Shown here in pieces: positions 42,589 through 52,752 of a stretch of DNA of 64,000 nt. Made by a program: the position numbers and the translations under genes. The stretch spans positions 186,001 to 250,000 of the forward strand of contig JADLAY010000026.1 of NCBI GenBank assembly GCA_020849765.1, read 5' to 3'. Within the stretch, counting starts at the first letter, position 1, and the number at the start of each line of letters is the position of its first letter. This DNA comes from Anaerolineae bacterium (GTDB lineage: Bacteria; Chloroflexota; Anaerolineae; Aggregatilineales; Phototrophicaceae). The notes beneath the pieces are model-generated. The model was not told the DNA's origin. It was given only the letters and a program-made list of their open reading frames with translations, and ran no database searches.

Positions 42589-43902
42589 CTAGATCAAGAG
42601 CCGCATCGGGTTTTCGATCAGCGCCTTGAACTTCTGCATGTACTGAGCGCCCTCCGCGCCATCGCTGACACGGTGGTCGACGCTGATGGTGACCTTCATC
42701 TGATTGCCGACGCCGAGTGTGCCATCGGCCAGAACAACCGGGATCTTCTTGGCTGTACCCACGGCGAGGATGGCGGCTTCGGGCGGGTTGATGATGGCGA
42801 GGAAGTGCTCGACATCGTAGGCGCCCAGATTACTGACGGTGAAGGTGCTGCCCTCGAGATCTTCCGGCTTGACCTTGCCCTCACGAGCGCGCCCGATCAT
42901 CTCTTTGTTGCGGCGGGCGATCACGCCGATGCTCGTCTTATCCACGTCCTTAGCCACGACATTCATCAGGCCGCCGTTGGGCAGCGCGACGGCGATGCCG
43001 ATATTGATGCGCTTGTAACGCACCAGCTTATCGCCGTAGAAATGTGTGTTCAGGTTCGGGAAATCGACCAGCGTCAACCCTGCCGCCTTGATGATCAGGT
43101 CGTTGACCGTGATCTTCTGGTCGTCAGGCAGTTCGTTGTTCAGTTCCACGCGTAGGGCCAGCAGCGCCTGCGTATCCATGGCGCTGGTGACGTAGAAGTG
43201 CGGCACCTGCTGCTTGCTCTGGATCATGCGCGTGGCGATGCGCGAACGCAGCCGCGTCACGTCGATGATCTCGACGTCCGGGCCTTGCGGCAGCGTCCCC
43301 CACGTCTGGCCGGCGATGGCGGGCGCGGGTGTAGCCTGCGGCGCGGGTGCCGACTTGGGCGCGGGGGGCGCGACGTAGCCTTCGATGTCCGACTTGACGA
43401 TGCGACCGGCAGGGCCAGACCCACGCACCTGGCGCAGGTCGATGCCACGCTCGGCGGCGATGCGACGTGCGATCGGCGAGGCTTTGATGCCGTCCGGGTA
43501 ATCGCCGTTGGCTTCGGCGACGGGTTCCGGTGTCGGCGGCGCAGGCGGTGCATCGACGGCCTCAGCTTCTGCGGTGGCCGCGCCGTTGGTTTGCTTTTCG
43601 GCAGCGGGTGCCGGTTGGGCGGCTTCGACCGGCGCGGCCTTGGCCGGAGCCGGGGCCGACTCGCCCGCTTCGCCGATCGTGCCGATGACACTGCCGACGG
43701 TCAGGGCATCGCCCGGCTGACCCTTAAGTTCGAGGATCGTGCCGCCAGATTCGACGGGGACTTCGATGGTCGCCTTGTCGCTTTCGACCTCGGCGATGAT
43801 GTCCCCCGGCTGGACCTGGTCACCCGGCTGCTTGAGCCAGTTGAGCAGAGTCCCTTCGGTCATATCGGCGCCCAGTTGGGGCATCAAGATTTCGCGTGCC
43901 AT
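42589..43902 (-). CDS. pdhC: Pyruvate dehydrogenase E2 (dihydrolipoamide acetyltransferase)
   Basis: This 437-residue E2 has one lipoyl domain (Lys in VESDKATIEVPVESGG near 42), an Ala/Pro/Glu linker, one peripheral subunit-binding domain near 140-176 (ASPIARRIAAERGIDLRQV), and a catalytic domain ending in SVDHRVSDGAEGAQYM. Its ATG overlaps the E1-beta stop (TGATG), with AAGGAGATCC as ribosome site. It forms the core of the PDH complex with the two E1 genes upstream; E3 comes from lpdA at 3.5 kb. Confidence 0.94.
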   Translation of the reverse strand: MAREILMPQLGADMTEGTLLNWLKQPGDQVQPGDIIAEVESDKATIEVPVESGGTILELKGQPGDALTVGSVIGTIGEAGESAPAPAKAAPVEAAQPAPAAEKQTNGAATAEAEAVDAPPAPPTPEPVAEANGDYPDGIKASPIARRIAAERGIDLRQVRGSGPAGRIVKSDIEGYVAPPAPKSAPAPQATPAPAIAGQTWGTLPQGPDVEIIDVTRLRSRIATRMIQSKQQVPHFYVTSAMDTQALLALRVELNNELPDDQKITVNDLIIKAAGLTLVDFPNLNTHFYGDKLVRYKRINIGIAVALPNGGLMNVVAKDVDKTSIGVIARRNKEMIGRAREGKVKPEDLEGSTFTVSNLGAYDVEHFLAIINPPEAAILAVGTAKKIPVVLADGTLGVGNQMKVTISVDHRVSDGAEGAQYMQKFKALIENPMRLLI

Positions 43903-44882
43903 CAGAGGATCTCCTTGACCGCGTCTACAACTTTCTGAGCGTTGGGCAACGCCATCAGCTCGATATCATGGGCGAAGGGCAGCGGCACATCGAGCGCACT
44001 GACGCGTTTGATCGGCGCATCCATGTAATCGAACATCTGCTCCTGGATCTGCGCCGCGATCTCGCTGCCGAAGCTGAAATGCGGCAGCGATTCTTCGACG
44101 ACGACGCAGCGGTTGGTCTTCTTGAAGCTCTCGAAGACGAGGCTCATATCCAGTGGGCGCAGCCAGCGCATGTCGACGACTTCGGCGCGCACACCGTCCT
44201 TCTCCAGTTGATCGGCCGCTTGTAGTGCCCATTCGACGCCGCGCCCGTAGGCCACGAGCGTCACATGATCGCCTTCGCGCTTGAGGTCGCTCTTGCCGAT
44301 CGGGATGATGAAATCCGGATCGTCCGGCACGGGCGACGGCTTGGGATAGAGCGCAATCACCTCGGTGAAGAGCACCGGGTTATCGTCGCGGATGGCGGCC
44401 TTGAGCATGCCCTTGGCATCGCGCGCATTCGACGGGCAGCCGACGTAGACGCCGGGGAAGTGCGCAAAGATCGGCTCCGGCGTTTGCGAGTGCGAGGCGG
44501 TCGCCTGCATGCCCCAGCCGGTCGCCGAGCGCACGACCATCGGCACTTTGAACTGGCCGTCGAACATATAGCGGATTTTGGCCGCGTGGTTGATGATGGC
44601 ATCGAAAGCGAGGAAGGCGAAGTTGATGGTCATGATCTCCGCGACCGGGCGCAGACCCGCCATCGCCGCGCCGACGGCAGCCCCGGCAATCGCCATTTCG
44701 CTGATAGGCGTGTCTTTCACGCGCGATTCGCCATACTCGTTGATGAACTCACGCGTGACCTTGTGCGTGCCATGCCAGTAGGCGACTTCTTCTCCCATGA
44801 CGAAGACCGTATCGTCACGTTCCATTTCTTCATGCAGCGCAATGCGGAGGGCATCGCGCATCGACATATTCCGTTCAGCCAT
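43902..44882 (-). CDS. pdhB: Pyruvate dehydrogenase E1 component, beta subunit
   Basis: The 326-residue protein matches the transketolase-like pyrimidine-binding and C-terminal domains of E1-beta: MRDALRIALHEEMERDDTVF, FVMGEEVAYWHGTHKVTREF, VKDTPISEMAIAGAAVGAAM, and EVVDMRWLRPLDMS near 235. With E1-alpha it forms the alpha2-beta2 heterotetramer that decarboxylates pyruvate using thiamine diphosphate. It starts 18 bases after the E1-alpha stop. Confidence 0.95.
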   Translation of the reverse strand: MAERNMSMRDALRIALHEEMERDDTVFVMGEEVAYWHGTHKVTREFINEYGESRVKDTPISEMAIAGAAVGAAMAGLRPVAEIMTINFAFLAFDAIINHAAKIRYMFDGQFKVPMVVRSATGWGMQATASHSQTPEPIFAHFPGVYVGCPSNARDAKGMLKAAIRDDNPVLFTEVIALYPKPSPVPDDPDFIIPIGKSDLKREGDHVTLVAYGRGVEWALQAADQLEKDGVRAEVVDMRWLRPLDMSLVFESFKKTNRCVVVEESLPHFSFGSEIAAQIQEQMFDYMDAPIKRVSALDVPLPFAHDIELMALPNAQKVVDAVKEIL

Positions 44883-44900
44883 TGTGACGCTACCGCCTTG

Positions 44901-45884
44901 CTATTCTACGTAGACATTTCGGAGCAGATCTTCATAGGTGGGCGCCGGGCTTTGCTCGGCGTACTCGACGGCTTCGTGCACCTCGTGTTCGACGTTCAGG
45001 CGAATGCGCTGCAGTTCGGCCTGGATGTCTTCGCCGAACATCTGCTCAAGATGCCCGGTCAGCACCTCAATCGGATCGCGGTCACGCCATTTCGCCATTT
45101 CCTGCGCGCGCTCTTTGAAGATCTTGTCAGAGACGCCGTGGCCCTCGTAACGATACGTCATCGACTCGATCAGGATCGGGCCGTTCTTGATGACGAAATC
45201 ACGGGCATGCTTGACGGTGTCGTTAACCACGGTCACGTCCATGCCGTCGATGCGGCCGCCGTCTTCCATGCCATAGCCGACGGCGCGCTTGTGCAGTTCG
45301 ACCTGACCGCTGGCGCGCTCGACCGCCGTTCCCATGCCGTACATGTTGTTCTCGATCAACCAGATCACGGGCAGGTTCCAGACGGCGCTCAGATTGAGCG
45401 CTTCGTGGAAGTAGCCGTTGTTGCTGGCACCATCGCCGACGAAGCAGAGTGTGACCTCGTCGAGGTGCAGATAGCGCGCCTTGATCGCGATGCCTGCGGC
45501 GATGGGCAGATGGCCGCCGACGATGGCGTAGCCGCCCCACATGCGATGTTCCGCCGAGGCGATGTGCATCGAGCCGCCTTTGCCGCCGCTGGTGCCGGTC
45601 TTCTTGCCGAACATCTCAGCCATGACGTACTTGGGGTCGACGCCTTTAGCAATCGCGATGCCGTGGTCGCGATAGGCCGTGATGACGTGATCTTGCGGCT
45701 GCAGGGCCGAGACCGCGCCGACGCCGGTCGCTTCCTGGCCGTTGTAGAGATGGAGATAGACGCCGCCAATCTTCTTCTCGTGATAGAGTTCGAGGCTGCG
45801 CTCTTCAAAGAGCCGGATCAGCACAATTTGCCGATACCACTCCAGTAGTTGTTCGCGTTCAACCGTGATTGACTGCGATTCCAT
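44901..45884 (-). CDS. pdhA: Pyruvate dehydrogenase E1 component, alpha subunit
   Basis: The 327-residue protein has the thiamine diphosphate motif GDGASNNGYFHEALNLSAVW near 154-173 with ENNMYGMGT, and the regulatory-loop region RYEGHGVSD. ATG at 45884 is chosen since AGGAGATCCG lies directly upstream; an in-frame ATG at 45923 has no ribosome site. It is the first gene of the pdhABC operon. Substrate could be pyruvate or acetoin-like (AcoA family is close), so pyruvate is the best guess from the gene set. Confidence 0.92.
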   Translation of the reverse strand: MESQSITVEREQLLEWYRQIVLIRLFEERSLELYHEKKIGGVYLHLYNGQEATGVGAVSALQPQDHVITAYRDHGIAIAKGVDPKYVMAEMFGKKTGTSGGKGGSMHIASAEHRMWGGYAIVGGHLPIAAGIAIKARYLHLDEVTLCFVGDGASNNGYFHEALNLSAVWNLPVIWLIENNMYGMGTAVERASGQVELHKRAVGYGMEDGGRIDGMDVTVVNDTVKHARDFVIKNGPILIESMTYRYEGHGVSDKIFKERAQEMAKWRDRDPIEVLTGHLEQMFGEDIQAELQRIRLNVEHEVHEAVEYAEQSPAPTYEDLLRNVYVE

Positions 45885-46090
45885 CGGATCTCCTGATTCC
45901 TGGCGGGAGGTTTTCTTCGCCATAGGACATTACTCGGTTGAGGGTTAACTTACGAAACGGCGCTTAGTGTAGCTTAAAGGCGGGGCAGGTTCAAATGCGG
46001 ATGCCTGAATTGGACTCAAGCCCCGCATCTTTAGGGCGGCCCTCACGTCATATTTGAGGTTGTTCGATGCTGAGACAGACGGAGGCAGTG

Positions 46091-46570
46091 CTAGGTGATC
46101 TGGCCGTCGAGCCAGGTTTCGATCTGCAGGCGGTGCAGAGCGTAGTGCGCGTAGGTGTTGTTGGCGAAGGTGCCATCAATGGTTTCGCCGAGGACGTGGC
46201 CGAGTGGGCTATCGACGCCGAACTCCTCTTCCGGCAGCGATTCGAGCGTCCCCATGACCGCCTGAAAAGTGACGTCGAACTCCGCGCGCAGCATGTCGAA
46301 ATCGAAGCCGAGGCGCGCCTCGATGTTGCGCTCGTTGATCGTATCGTCATCCAGCTCGAATTTGGCGGTGCGCCCGCCGAGAGCGTATTCGAGCTCCATC
46401 AAGGGATACAGGTTCCAGAACGACATGTGGGCCAGGATCTCACGCACCGACCAGCGGCCACACACCCCCGCCTCGCTGCGCCGTTCCTCCGGCACCCGGT
46501 CAAGCACGTCGTTGAGGGCATCATATTCACGGCGATGGAGGGCGAGGATGGCGGATTTGCTGGTGGACAT
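46091..46570 (-). CDS. DinB-family protein
   Basis: The 159-residue protein is a four-helix-bundle DinB/YfiT-like metal-binding protein: GRWSVREILAHMSFWNL near 38-54 supplies the first His, and YAHYALHRLQIETWL near 140-155 supplies the others. Many such proteins are thiol S-transferases using bacillithiol or mycothiol, but substrates are mostly unknown. AGGAG precedes the ATG. It follows galK on the same strand with a 107-base gap, so a shared transcript is possible. Confidence 0.82.
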   Translation of the reverse strand: MSTSKSAILALHRREYDALNDVLDRVPEERRSEAGVCGRWSVREILAHMSFWNLYPLMELEYALGGRTAKFELDDDTINERNIEARLGFDFDMLRAEFDVTFQAVMGTLESLPEEEFGVDSPLGHVLGETIDGTFANNTYAHYALHRLQIETWLDGQIT

Positions 46571-46677
46571 TTGCCTACTCCTGAATCAGGATGTTATGTC
46601 TGCGCACGTCCTCTGCGCCGATCAATTTGCATTATGCGCGATGAACTCAACCGGCGCGCCCACGGGAGCGATTGCCC

Positions 46678-47844
46678 TTAACTGCGCGCCTGCACGCTGC
46701 TGTTCGACACGATCTCCGCGCCACCGGCAGCATTGCTGATATAGAACTCCGGCGTCAAACCGGTCGCCTGGGTGTATTCCGCCGCGACTGCTTCCGAAAA
46801 GGCCGACGCCTGCTCAGCATCGACCAGGGCGACACAGCAGCCACCAAAACCACCGCCCGTCATCCGCGCACCAAAGCAGCCGGGCTTGGTCTGCGCGATG
46901 CGCACCATGGTGTCAATTTCTGGGCGTGTGATCTCGAAATCGTCGCGCATGCTGATGTGGCTGTCGTTCATGAGCCGCCCGACCTCGCCAGCGTCTCCGG
47001 CGCGCATGGCCGCCGCGGCCTGCAGCGTGCGTGCATTTTCGCTGATGACGTGGCGCGCGCGCTTCATGACCTGCTCATCCAGCCCTGCACTCCCGGCGAT
47101 GAATTGCGACATGGTGACATCCCGCAGCGCTCGGACGCCAAAATGCTGGGCCGCCGCCTCGCACTGCGAGCGCCTTTGATTATACCCGGAATGCGTCAGT
47201 TCGCGCCGGGTGGCCGTGTCCAAAATGACGAGGGAAATACCCGACGGCAGCGGCGCCGGTTTCACGTTCAGCCAGCGACAGTCAATCAGGAGCGCGTTGC
47301 CCGCGACCGCACCGGCGCTGATCATTTGATCCATGATGCCGCTCTGCACGCCGATCCACTGGTTCTCGGTCTTCTGGCCGAGCCGGGCCAGTTCCGCCGC
47401 GTCCCATATGACATTGCCAAGGGCGCTGAAGGCGCGCGCCGTCGCCATCTCGATGGCGGCTGACGAGGACAAGCCCGCGCCGATGGGCACATCACCGGCG
47501 ACGACACCTTCCCATCCGTTGAGCGCGTAGCCGGATTCTTCGAGCGCCCAGGCGGTGCCTTTGACGTACTCCGCCCACTGCGAATGACGACCGCGTACCA
47601 TCTCTTCCAGGGAGAACTCGACGTAATCGCCGAAGTCCATTGACTCGACGAACACGTAGCGATCTTCACGCGGGCGCAGCGCCAGATAAATTGCGCGGTT
47701 GATCGCCATGGGCAGGACAAAACCCTCGTTGTAGTCGGTATGCTCACCAATCAGGTTGACACGACCAGGGGCGCGGACGATGAAGGTCGGCTGTGACTTG
47801 AAACGGCGTTCGAAGGCTTGTGTGATGCGCTCTTGAATCGTCAT
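46678..47844 (-). CDS. galK: Galactokinase
   Basis: This GHMP-family enzyme phosphorylates galactose at C1 with ATP, the first Leloir step. The 388-residue protein shows the galactokinase signature GRVNLIGEHTDYNEGFVLPM, the ATP loop PIGAGLSSSAAIEMA near 118-132, a catalytic Asp in SGIMDQMIS, and TGGGFGGCCVAL near 325. ATG at 47844 has GGGAGG upstream. galT lies two genes upstream on the same strand, so galactose-1-phosphate is processed by the same operon or cluster. Confidence 0.95.
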   Translation of the reverse strand: MTIQERITQAFERRFKSQPTFIVRAPGRVNLIGEHTDYNEGFVLPMAINRAIYLALRPREDRYVFVESMDFGDYVEFSLEEMVRGRHSQWAEYVKGTAWALEESGYALNGWEGVVAGDVPIGAGLSSSAAIEMATARAFSALGNVIWDAAELARLGQKTENQWIGVQSGIMDQMISAGAVAGNALLIDCRWLNVKPAPLPSGISLVILDTATRRELTHSGYNQRRSQCEAAAQHFGVRALRDVTMSQFIAGSAGLDEQVMKRARHVISENARTLQAAAAMRAGDAGEVGRLMNDSHISMRDDFEITRPEIDTMVRIAQTKPGCFGARMTGGGFGGCCVALVDAEQASAFSEAVAAEYTQATGLTPEFYISNAAGGAEIVSNSSVQARS

Positions 47845-47903
47845 GATTTTGACCTCCCCATGAAGTTGGGAATTATAACGTGGACGCCCTGCGCACGCCG
47901 TTA

Positions 47904-49025
47904 TCAAATTCCCATTTGCTTGCCCATCTTCGGTCCGAAAATACCACGCACACGGCTCTGTCCACGCGGCAGTGATCGATCCGAGATCCAGGGGGCATAC
48001 GGCGCCATCGTCATGGTCGACAACGCCAGCACCAACAGGTCGTAATTGACGCGCCAGCCCGCGTAATCGCGCCAGGCTTGCTCACGATCCGCCTTGAGCG
48101 GGATGCCGCGTTCGGCCAGGTCGTCATAGACGGCGAAGTATTCTTCGCGCGTGATACTGATCGGATCGGTCGCGTTGGGGTCGGGGTTGTAGGCCACGCC
48201 GAAGAAATCGCAGATGTGGCGCAGCGCGACGTAGCCCGCGCGAATGCACAGGCGTGTGCGCACATCCTGCGGAATATCGAGTGTCGAATCAACCAGCGCC
48301 GCCGCATCGAGGATGACGCCCGCCGCCGTGATCCACGAGCGCCCGGATTTGGGCGAGCGAAAGAAGACGAGCACCGCCAGCGACGTATGCGTCTCTTCCA
48401 GTTCGGAGAACCAGCGTTCCCATTCGATCCAGACTTCGGACAGCGAATCCAGCCCGCGCGAACGATGATAGCGGGCGATCAACTCCCAGGCGGAGGGCGG
48501 CGTACCCGCGCGCACTTCGAGCATGGCGACGGTGACTTCACGGCGCGAAAATGCCCCGTAGATAGTGGGCAGGTAGGCAATGATGATGGCGATCAGGATC
48601 AGGCCTATGGCCGCCTCAGCAAATTCGAGCGCAAGCGTGACCGAGCTTTGCGAGGTTGCAAAGCCGAGCGTCAGCAGGGACGAACCACTAAGCCGGAATG
48701 ACTCCACAAGCGATACAGGATTCAGGCCCCAGTACATCAGGGTGAAGCCGATGGCAGCCGTCACCAGGAAGAAGACGACAAGCCCGACCAGCGTCACCGG
48801 CGCGAAATAGACGAGCACGGCATCCCGTTCCTCGTAGCTGGAGACCTTGCGCGCGCGCCAGCGGAAGAAGGCGAAGGCCATACGGTAGAACTGCTGCGAC
48901 AACCACGAGTTGACGCCTCTGGGTACGACGAACGTCTCGACCGCGCTGATCACGGTATTGCCCACCATCAGCAAGCCGAGCACAAAAACAAGCACACGCA
49001 GGCTGTTCAGGACAAGTTCGGGCAT
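47904..49025 (-). CDS. Channel-like membrane protein of unknown function
   Basis: The 373-residue protein has about four N-terminal membrane helices. A segment after the second helix, SGSSLLTLGFATSQSSV near 113-129, resembles the pore loop of two-helix ion channels but lacks the TVGYG filter. It is followed by a helix and a cytosolic domain of about 200 residues with charged helices. ATG at 49025 is preferred over a TTG at 49058. It lies between galT and galK on the same strand, so a link to galactose use is possible, but nothing in its sequence shows sugar transport. Confidence 0.75.
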   Translation of the reverse strand: MPELVLNSLRVLVFVLGLLMVGNTVISAVETFVVPRGVNSWLSQQFYRMAFAFFRWRARKVSSYEERDAVLVYFAPVTLVGLVVFFLVTAAIGFTLMYWGLNPVSLVESFRLSGSSLLTLGFATSQSSVTLALEFAEAAIGLILIAIIIAYLPTIYGAFSRREVTVAMLEVRAGTPPSAWELIARYHRSRGLDSLSEVWIEWERWFSELEETHTSLAVLVFFRSPKSGRSWITAAGVILDAAALVDSTLDIPQDVRTRLCIRAGYVALRHICDFFGVAYNPDPNATDPISITREEYFAVYDDLAERGIPLKADREQAWRDYAGWRVNYDLLVLALSTMTMAPYAPWISDRSLPRGQSRVRGIFGPKMGKQMGI

Positions 49026-49097
49026 GACTTGAGTCTCGACTCTTGAGCGTTGCGCCAAGATAACTCAGACGGCGGTTGATGCCAACGGACAAAAGCG

Positions 49098-50180
<1,083 letters not shown>

Positions 50181-50288
50181 TTAGCGAAGCAAGCAGGCGA
50201 GGGCGAACCGCGGGTGCCTGCGCAGCAATGTCTCCACGAGATGGCGTTCAGACAGCAGCGCGTTCAATCGGCCAATGCAGCAGCCCGG

Positions 50289-50729
50289 CTAGGCACCTGT
50301 ACCCTCTAGTGAGTTCCTTAATTTCTGGTCGCGGACGATGTCAAAGGCTTCGTCTAGCGTCCCAACAAAACGATACTTGGAGCCAATGCCGGACAGTGTG
50401 GCACCGTCAAATACCGTCTTGAGAAATACGGTCATGATCGACGACTTTGCGACGATGATAACCAGCCGTTCGTTAGGCGGATCAAACTGAACCAGGCGGC
50501 GAAAGTGCGTCAGTACATTGCGGCCCTTTGGGATCAGCGATGAAAGTCCCTGCAAATGATGGATGGTGTAAACATCATTGTCTTGCTGAAGGACTGCGTC
50601 ATTGAGCATTTTGATGCTCTCGTACGCAGTCTCCCAGTCCCACGATTGAGTCACCAAATGAATGATGGTTGTCTGTTCGGCGTCGTGCCAATAGATTTTT
50701 GATGCGCTTGTTTCGCCGACTGGAATCAC
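50289..50729 (-). CDS. Small uncharacterised cytosolic protein
   Basis: The 146-residue protein has alternating strands and helices (IYWHDAEQTTIIHLVTQSW; NERLVIIVAKSSIMTVFLKT; YRFVGTLDEAFDIVRD) compatible with a STAS/SpoIIAA-like fold, a type common in Chloroflexota small genes. GTG is the likely start with GAGG 9 bases upstream. Base composition is lower in GC than its neighbours. It stands alone. No function can be assigned. Confidence 0.7.
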   Translation of the reverse strand: MIPVGETSASKIYWHDAEQTTIIHLVTQSWDWETAYESIKMLNDAVLQQDNDVYTIHHLQGLSSLIPKGRNVLTHFRRLVQFDPPNERLVIIVAKSSIMTVFLKTVFDGATLSGIGSKYRFVGTLDEAFDIVRDQKLRNSLEGTGA

Positions 50730-50867
50730 GCGAACTGGCCTCGAACTTTGGTCCGGATTTCCTTATATCCTAAGAATAGTACGAACGAATTGAGGAAATA
50801 CTTGAGAATGACCTGGGGTCTCATGACCTCAGTCTCGTGTTGGCCAGCAGATCTGAGACCGGCTGAA

Positions 50868-50893
50868 GGAGAGGCGAGATGCCCCGCCTCTCC
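50868..50893 (-). terminator. Hairpin downstream of the anti-sigma-like gene
   Basis: GGAGAGGCG (50868-50876) pairs perfectly with CGCCTCTCC (50885-50893) around an 8-base loop. It begins 13 bases past the stop at 50906 on the minus strand. There is no clear T run. Confidence 0.6.
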
Positions 50894-50905
50894 CTGGCTC
50901 ATCGC

Positions 50906-52120
50906 CTATTCAAAGCGCCACTGGAAGACCCATGGCCCTTCGAGGGTCTGCTGCTCCTCGCTCAGGATGTCAGCCAGAGCCGCGCTGGCCGCGGTCATAT
51001 CCTCTGGCAGCGGTTCGCTGAACATGTAGCCGCCATCTTCGAGCGGAGTGATGTTGATGCCCGCTTCATCGCGCATCCGCTGGATAACCGTGTCCGGGCT
51101 TTCCGTGTCGGGCGCGCGCAGGGCGGCGATCGTCAGCGTCCATTCGCCGGATTCGACGTATTCGACCAGTGAGAGCGGCATCACGTACTGCTGGCAGTCG
51201 CTATCCGCCACGGGCACGATCGGCGACAGCAGTTGGAAGTCTTCGACGACCACATTGCCATCGACCGTCACGTCGGCAAAGGCAGCCCACGGCTTGCCGT
51301 TATCCGACGGCGGCGCGGCGAAACACAGATCCAGGCGGGTCAGTGACGGCGCGACGACCACGTCTTGCAGCGTCATGTCGATAGCGCTGGCGCTGGCAGT
51401 CTGCGGACCGTCATAGCGGTGCCCGGCGATGAACGGCACCGTGAACTCGAAGGTCACGTCGCCTGCCGGGAGCATCACGTCCGGGCCAAACTCTTGCCGC
51501 GCATCTTCGGTGGCGTAGGCAAGCTGGATCGTCAGCGTCAGGTCGAGCGATTCCGGCGCGTCGTCGATGATCGAGGCGTCAAAGCTGGCGCCTATGTTGT
51601 CCTCGAACGGCACCAGCGCATCCGGGTCGCTGCTGCCGCCGCCGCCGCCCCCGCCACCGCCGCCGACCGGCAGCCAGGTATACTGGCGCCCGGTGCTATC
51701 GCGGAGCAGGGTGTTGGTGAAGGGCCGAAGCTGATCGCGGGCCGGGGCAGCGCCGGTGACGGTATAGCCGACGGTGATGCGATTGGCATCGGCGTAGGCA
51801 TAGTGCAGTGTCACCGCCCAGTCGTAATCGCCGCCGAGTTCCTGCGTCTCTTCGATTGTCGTGACAAGATTGGCTTGATTGACAGCATCCAGACCGGGAT
51901 CACTGCCGATCAAGCCCTGATAAACGGCGTAGGCTACGGCTGTGGCGAGCACGAACAGCGCCGCCAGCAAGCCGGTGCGAACGAGGCGGAAGCCGCGCCG
52001 CGTGGTGCGGGAGTTGGCGGTTTCCACCTGTTGGCGAATTTCATGCCAGACATTCATGTCGTCCGGTATCTCCTCATGTGCAATTTCTGTCAGGAGTCGT
52101 TTGAGCTGTCTTTCGTCCAC
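50906..52120 (-). CDS. Membrane anti-sigma-like partner of the ECF sigma factor
   Basis: The 404-residue protein has an N-terminal cytosolic segment of about 45 residues (MDERQLKRLLTEIAHEEIPD), a single membrane helix near 49-68, and a large extracytoplasmic region with two cysteine-containing stretches. A run of ten Gly residues sits near 153-162. The layout matches anti-sigma factors with a DUF4179-like exterior, although a classical zinc-binding HxxxCxxC motif is absent. It starts 3 bases after the sigma gene, strongly supporting a sigma/anti-sigma pair. Confidence 0.75.
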   Translation of the reverse strand: MDERQLKRLLTEIAHEEIPDDMNVWHEIRQQVETANSRTTRRGFRLVRTGLLAALFVLATAVAYAVYQGLIGSDPGLDAVNQANLVTTIEETQELGGDYDWAVTLHYAYADANRITVGYTVTGAAPARDQLRPFTNTLLRDSTGRQYTWLPVGGGGGGGGGGSSDPDALVPFEDNIGASFDASIIDDAPESLDLTLTIQLAYATEDARQEFGPDVMLPAGDVTFEFTVPFIAGHRYDGPQTASASAIDMTLQDVVVAPSLTRLDLCFAAPPSDNGKPWAAFADVTVDGNVVVEDFQLLSPIVPVADSDCQQYVMPLSLVEYVESGEWTLTIAALRAPDTESPDTVIQRMRDEAGINITPLEDGGYMFSEPLPEDMTAASAALADILSEEQQTLEGPWVFQWRFE

Positions 52121-52123
52121 GGC

Positions 52124-52693
52124 TCATCCCTCCTCTGCTTCGGTTTCGCCGAGCAGGGTGCGCAGTTGCTTACGTGCTTCGTGCAATCGCCATTTGACCG
52201 TCCCGGCGGGACGCTCAAGCGCTGCTGCAATTTCGCGTTCGGTGAAATCCAGGTAATAGCGCATGACCACGGCTGCACGTTCCTCTGGTGCGAGGGCCTT
52301 GAGCGCCTGGCGCACCTGTTGCTTCAATTCGGTTTGTTCGGCAATGCTCTCGAGCGTCGGCCCAGGGTCGTGCAGCATGAAGCTGGGGTCGCCAGCCTGA
52401 CGATCGCCATCGAGCGACAGCTCACGGCGATCGCGCTGCACAGTCTGTAATGCCTGGTTGACGACGATCCGCATGAACCAGGGTTGAAAGGGACGGCGTG
52501 GATCGAAACCGTCGATGCTGCGGTAGGCGCGCAGAAATGCGGCCTGGACGACATCCTCCGCCTGCGACCGATCCTGCGTGATCAGGTAGGCGACACGAGC
52601 GGCATGTACCTGGTAGCGCTCAACCAGGGATGCCAATCCGTTGATGTCTCCGCGTTTGAGTTGGGTGATTGCCTGTCGATCGTCCAATCTCAC
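52124..52693 (-). CDS. ECF sigma-70 factor (RpoE-like)
   Basis: The 189-residue protein has region 2 (QAEDVVQAAFLRAYRSIDGF and PWFMRIVVNQALQ) and region 4 with the HTH in DFTEREIAAALERPAGTVKW. It directs RNA polymerase to specific promoters, usually under control of a membrane anti-sigma factor, here the next gene. The start is GTG at 52693, or TTG at 52687 which sits better behind GGGGGTGA. A palindrome lies just upstream. Confidence 0.9.
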   Translation of the reverse strand: MRLDDRQAITQLKRGDINGLASLVERYQVHAARVAYLITQDRSQAEDVVQAAFLRAYRSIDGFDPRRPFQPWFMRIVVNQALQTVQRDRRELSLDGDRQAGDPSFMLHDPGPTLESIAEQTELKQQVRQALKALAPEERAAVVMRYYLDFTEREIAAALERPAGTVKWRLHEARKQLRTLLGETEAEEG

Positions 52694-52736
52694 CCCCGTC
52701 GTGTGAGTCTCACATCTTATATATCACGACGAGGGG
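52693..52736. promoter_or_regulatory. Nested inverted repeats upstream of the ECF sigma gene
   Basis: Outer arms CCCCCGTCGTG (52693-52703) and CACGACGAGGGG (52725-52736) pair with one bulge. Inside, TGTGAG-T-CTCACA (52702-52714) is a perfect 13-base palindrome that contains a GAGTC site. It fills the gap between the ThuA stop and the sigma start, so it may be both a terminator-like hairpin and an operator. Confidence 0.5.
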
Positions 52737-52752
52737 TTGAAAGGTTGGTGCG

